Positions 60,301-64,000 of a DNA stretch of 64,000 nt are shown here, one piece after another; within the stretch, counting starts at the first letter, position 1; every line of letters begins with the position of its first letter. The notes under the pieces were generated by a model that worked only from the letters and a program-made list of their open reading frames with translations, ran no database searches and had not been told where the DNA came from. Source of the stretch: Mortierella sp. BCC40632. Taxonomy: Eukaryota > Mortierellomycota > Mortierellomycetes > Mortierellales > Mortierellaceae. The stretch is taken from positions 624,501 through 688,500 of the forward strand of contig WAEK01000016.1 of assembly GCA_011634665.1 (NCBI GenBank), written 5' to 3'. Made by a program: the position numbers and the translations under genes.

Positions 60301-60824
60301 CCCCTGTTTAGGGTGTAGACTGTTGGTCGATCATAAATCATGAATAATAATGCTGTGGATGAGTTGTGTTCAGGGGCAAGCATGATTATTTTGATCAATG
60401 TGTCCGTGTACAACAACACAAGAGTCGTGTGTGTATGCGTGTGTGAGAGTGAGTGGAAGGAACAAGTGGGAGATGATACGACTTGACACACGGGCAATTC
60501 TCCTGTCTCTCCGTCTGTGTCTGTCCAACGTCTTTCTGCATTTCTCGTCTTTTTCTTCTTCTTCCTGCCTGTGGCACCATGTCCTTGCTAACCACCGTTT
60601 TTTTTTTTTTTCTATTTTCCATTTTTTCCTTTTTCTTCCTTTTTCCTTTTTCCCTTTTTCCCTTTTCCCTTTCCCTTTTTCCTTTTCCCTTTACTTCCTT
60701 CTTATAGACCAACTGGAACTTACAGAGAGCTGGCCTCTGATACGGAGATACGCTCAAGTTCGTATTGCTCGCGGAGGCGCTTATTGTGTTCCAGCTGGCG
60801 CTGGAGTCTCATTTCTGTAGGCAT
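59734..60824 (-). CDS. Heterotrimeric G-protein gamma subunit
   Basis: Two minus-strand exons, 60824-60724 and 59854-59734, are joined by an 870-bp GT-AG intron (CT|GTAAGT ... CATTAG|C, phase 2/1) and give 73 aa. The protein reads MPTEMRLQRQLEHNKRLREQ, ISVSEASSLLIKYC, then VTQVWGDLDKHEDPF and the end GCGCSVM. It matches fungal G-gamma: a short N-terminal coiled coil that binds G-beta, the SEAS...LI.Y block, the W(G).(L)DK.EDP block, and a CaaX box (CSVM) for farnesylation with a second Cys two residues before it for palmitoylation. G-beta-gamma relays pheromone and nutrient signals at the plasma membrane. The intron is packed with GA and TG microsatellites (60027-60110, 60234-60299). The exons are too short to stand out as ORFs. 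Confidence 0.92.
60248..60299. repeat. (GA)n in the G-gamma intron
   Basis: About 26 GA units; on the coding strand of the gene it is a CT tract, in the middle of the intron and far from the acceptor. Confidence 0.9.
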
Positions 60825-61926
60825 TAGGTTTTGTTATCGGTGGGGTTGCGATCCCGAGGAGATGAGAGATGAGAGAGGCGCTGTCGTCGGGAGACAGTGC
60901 GGTTGCGGTCGGAGAAGGGAAAAAAAAAAAATAGGTTGCTGCAGCAAGTGGCAGAGGGCGTGGTAGACGCGCTGGGGCCAGACCGAATGGAAGGGATGAA
61001 AAGATGAGAAGGGATTTGCAGTATATCTATTGAGAAACCATGGCAGGGCCATGCAACGGAGTGTCAATCATTGAGGTACGGCGTTGCAGCAACTACAGAA
61101 AAAAAGAAAAAAGTGGGTCCAGCCGGGGTTATATATTCCGTCCTGGCTGTCGCAGGTACCCCCTAGTCTGCATAGAGGATTCTTGGGATTCGTTGTGAGA
61201 GTGTATGCGTGATGGGTAAAAGTGTTTGTGTGTGCGTGTGTGTGTGTGTGTTGTGGAGGGCGCCTGCAGGGCGCGCGAACACAAACATGTGTCCAGACAG
61301 GACAGGGGGCTAGGGATGGGGCCAGAAGGAGAACCAGCAAAGGCATGTCATGCGTCGGTAGACAATCAGGACTCCATGTGATGATGAGGTCTGTCCAAAG
61401 GACTGCGCCGACAGGTCATGGTTGTGGATCCTGAAAGGGCAGTCAGCAGGGTTCTCAGTGAGAGAGGTGGATGCGATGATGAGATGACTAGCCAGAGAAA
61501 GCTTGACTGTTGTTGGGTCCTGGAGGAGCAGAGCATGCTGCAGACAGTTTTGAGGGTGGTAGTCGTAGTGATAGAGGATCGTTCCTGCAGGAGAGAGCCA
61601 TGAGTGGATGCCACTGATGAGGATGATCTTACCGAGGATGGCTCGTGGAAGGGCGGAGGAGGGCGGAGGGGGGGGGGGCGGAGGTAGGGAAAGGGAGAGA
61701 GAAAGATAGACGGGGGCGGTAAGAGGAGATGAGGAGAAGAGGATGATCGCAGGACGGCGGTTGCGATGGATCGTGGGGATGGAGAAAGATGGACAGATGG
61801 GATGAATGAGATGGGAAAAGGACCGGGGCAGATGAAAAAAAAAAGAGAGAGAGAGAGAGAAGAGAAAAAGAGGAGAGAAAAGACACAGTGAGAGAAAAGC
61901 AGGCAGAGAGAGAGAGACAGAGAGAC

Positions 61927-61969
<43 letters not shown>

Positions 61970-62772
61970 AACAGACAGAGACAGAGAATGAAGACCGGTC
62001 CCCTCTCCTAATTGACAGCTGCATTTCTATCCAAGAGAGCTGGCTCCCAGCGCGTGTCATGTGCACACATGGCTCGCAGCTATTTTTTTCGGGGGTGTCA
62101 GCGCTATGTGCAGTTATGAAAGGACTACCTTTTGTGCCTCCGTCTCCCTCTTTTCCTGCATGAGCATCTCTACCCCTACTACCAACCTGTGTACGTTTGG
62201 GGGGAAGAGAGAGAGAGAGAGAAGGGGTTGCAGTTATTGCTCTCAGTCCGCTCTCTTGCTTCCCTCGTTTCCTCGTTCCAGTGTGAAGTGCCCGGTCGCA
62301 GTGTGTATGTAGTAGACAAAAACGCAAGCCCTGCGAGCCACAAGAGCATCCACTCGTCTCAAAAAGGGCGCTCATCGCTCTCAACTGTGGCAAGGAGCTG
62401 AATAATGCATCCCTTTACTCCCGACCCTGTCTGTCACTAATAACATGGCCACACTGCCACACTCTAATATTATTGCCACGCCCACGGCTTTGCCTGCCCA
62501 CCTTTACTTCGCTCTCAACATTCCACCTTGTTTCCGGTGATCGGGGAGACTCTTTCCCTTTCATTGAAATGTCGTAAATATCTCATATTCCCAAACTCAA
62601 GGCAGGATACTTTGCGACAATTAGTTTGACGACAGACTTTATGTTACAAGGCAGAGATATAAAGAGAAGAGGAAGGGGATATAGAAAACGATCTATGTAT
62701 ATAAGAACGAGAAAATCCGTTCAAAAGGGCACACAAAGTTCGCCTCATGGAAGACGGACAGGGCACTCTAAT
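60825..62772. other. Intergenic region without a supported gene
   Basis: 1.95 kb between the G-gamma start and the stop of the carnitine carrier. It includes the G-gamma promoter/leader, a TG run at about 61227-61250, a GGCG-rich stretch (61650-61685) and a (GACA)n repeat at 61930-61970. Open frames here on both strands are C/T- or A/G-rich and have no motif. Confidence 0.45.
61930..61970. repeat. (ACAG)n repeat
   Basis: About ten tandem ACAG tetranucleotides within a GA-rich block that begins near 61847. Confidence 0.9.
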
Positions 62773-64000
62773 TTACCAGACCAAGTTCATAGCCCTCAAG
62801 CTGTACTCGACTCCGAGGAAGCATCTATGAAAAAAAAACAAAAAACAAAAACAAAATGTTTTGGTGGGAAATGCATTAGTGACGATCTATTAGGGGAAAT
62901 GGTTTTCTTTACATGGTCCTGAGAATGTGGGACTTACGCAGCGTTGGCGGGGAAGGCACGAAGCATGGCAGGTCCAAGACCCTTGAAGAGAGCCTGGGGT
63001 CCCTCGGTCTTCAAGAGGACGCGGAGAACGTGGCCCGTGCCGGTGTAGGTACCAGCGGGAGCGGACTGGAGGCGAGACTTGAGGACATCAGGGGGGATAG
63101 CAATAGTCCACATGGCAACACCAGCCATACCTAGAGTAAGCAAGAAAAAGGGAAAAAAAAAACCACAAGAGATTATGAGTATCCTATATGTAGCTGCAAG
63201 ATAAGCAAAACAATGCAGCTGGAAAAAAAAAAAAAAAAAAAGAGAGAGAAATGACTTACCACCAGCAAACATGACGGTGAAGGGGTTGAGGTCCGAGGCC
63301 GAGCCGCCAGCGGGGATAAGAGACTTCTTGATCAACTCGTAGGCAACAAAGTAAGCAGCGGAACCAGGACCGTCACGGAGGAGAGTGGCACCAGTACCAC
63401 GGAAGATGGAAGCCATACCACCCTCCTTGTAGAGAGCACGAACGACATCAACGGGGCCGTTGTAGAGCTTGTTGGCGCCCGAGCCCTGAGTCTATTTATC
63501 CCAAAGAGACATTGGTAAGAAACAAGAAAAAAGATTGTGCGACGGTCCTCCCGGCGAACAGGGAACCGTGGACAGAACGCTCTCAGGTCTCGTAATACAC
63601 GTGAGAACCGATCTGTTCAGATTAGGTAGTCCGCGATCCTGCAGTGCTTTTGTTTTTTTTCTTTCTTTTTGATAATCTTCTTCCGGAAACGACTACTTGC
63701 CTGGAGAACGACCTTGATACGCTCCGAGGGAGACATCAACAGGGTCGTGGGGACAGCCGAGAAGAAACCGGCAAAGGCCAGCTCGGGGATGCTGAGATCC
63801 TGTGTGGTGCGGTTGGGTGTGGCAGCATAGACAATCTTCTTGCCCATATCATAAGCCCAGAAAGAGACGGCAAAGATAGGGGTGACTCCAACAAGAGGAG
63901 TGGCCATACCGCGGTACAAACCACGGAAACCATCAGCCGCCAAGGTCTTCTTGAAGACATCCAGGGTGCCTCGGTAGGTGCCTGTGGGGCTAGTTTGGAT
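62773..64000 (-). CDS. CRC1: Mitochondrial carnitine/acylcarnitine carrier (5' end outside the window)
   Basis: Four exons in the window on the minus strand: 64000-63701, 63491-63260, 63130-62938 and 62824-62773; about 258 aa are present, lacking the first repeat's start. The carrier fold of three repeats is clear: GTYRGTLDVFKKTL, FAVSFWAYDMGKKIV, then PSERIKVVLQ, MASIFRGTGATLLRDGPGSAA, IPPDVLKSRLQSAPAGTYTG and the final FKGLGPAMLRAFPANAACFLG. The blocks SPSERIKVVLQ and RDGPGSAAYF are typical of carnitine/acylcarnitine translocases, which bring acylcarnitines into the matrix for oxidation or move acetylcarnitine from peroxisomes in fungi. The first intron in view uses a GC donor (CAG|GCAAGT). 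The upstream part of the gene lies beyond 64000. Confidence 0.93.

Noticed and set aside
61629..62393. 254-codon minus-strand ORF
   Set aside because: Mostly Ser/Leu/Cys from GACA and GA repeats; no motif or splice structure.

Overview
The window is nuclear DNA of a filamentous, early-diverging fungus. A Mucoromycota/Mortierellomycota origin is my inference; no rRNA or other marker settles it. Support comes from the intron-rich, compact eukaryotic genes with short GT-AG introns (and a few GC-AG introns), C/G-ending codons, intergenic and intronic DNA full of long poly-A/poly-T and dinucleotide microsatellites, and fungal families such as WOPR, CFT1, VPS74 and the fungal G-gamma. I see no operons, CRISPR arrays, tRNA or rRNA genes, or intact transposons.

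Layout. 1-1380 (-) LRR protein with a lysine-rich tail, cut by the window edge; 1748-2665 (+) mitochondrial ribosomal protein uL29m; 4816-8493 (+) a nine-exon DH-PH RhoGEF; 8878-10788 (+) CYP40 cyclophilin with TPRs; 12455-13231 (+) small orphan gene; 13836-14129 (-) ISD11/LYRM4, divergent from 14373-16389 (+) eIF3g; 16714-18943 (-) NGL/ANGEL-type nuclease with an internal repeat array; 19815-21323 (+) intronless Myb/SANT-like protein; 22131-22861 (+) secreted ML/NPC2-like lipid-binding protein; 23816-25412 (-) GDP-mannose 4,6-dehydratase; 28737-30311 (-) WOPR transcription factor; 30312-37920 a gene-poor, repeat-laden stretch with one doubtful gene; 37921-39665 (+) VPS74/GOLPH3; 40300-47234 (-) the 17-exon CFT1/CPSF160 gene; 47822-49955 (+) a DALRD3-like protein; 50274-54189 (+) a SNF2-RING translocase (ULS1/RAD16 type); 55426-58426 (-) NADPH oxidase; 59734-60824 (-) a two-exon G-protein gamma subunit whose exons are too short to stand out as ORFs; 62773-64000 (-) a mitochondrial carnitine/acylcarnitine carrier, cut at its 5' end.

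How the genes relate. Most are unlinked housekeeping functions. Three belong to signalling that controls hyphal polarity in fungi (RhoGEF, NADPH oxidase, G-gamma), and the last two are neighbours on the same strand. CFT1, eIF3g, the NGL nuclease and the DALRD3-like protein act on RNA; ISD11, uL29m and the carnitine carrier are mitochondrial.

No new multi-gene system stands out. The most useful results are gene-structure discoveries made by joining exons by hand: the hidden G-gamma gene, an 11-base last exon that restores the canonical NADPH oxidase C-terminus, three GC-AG introns that all share AG|GCAAGT donors, an intron sitting at the eIF3g stop codon, and a DALRD3-like protein, a family best known from animals. 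All exon coordinates are from manual splice-site and frame reasoning, without transcript data.
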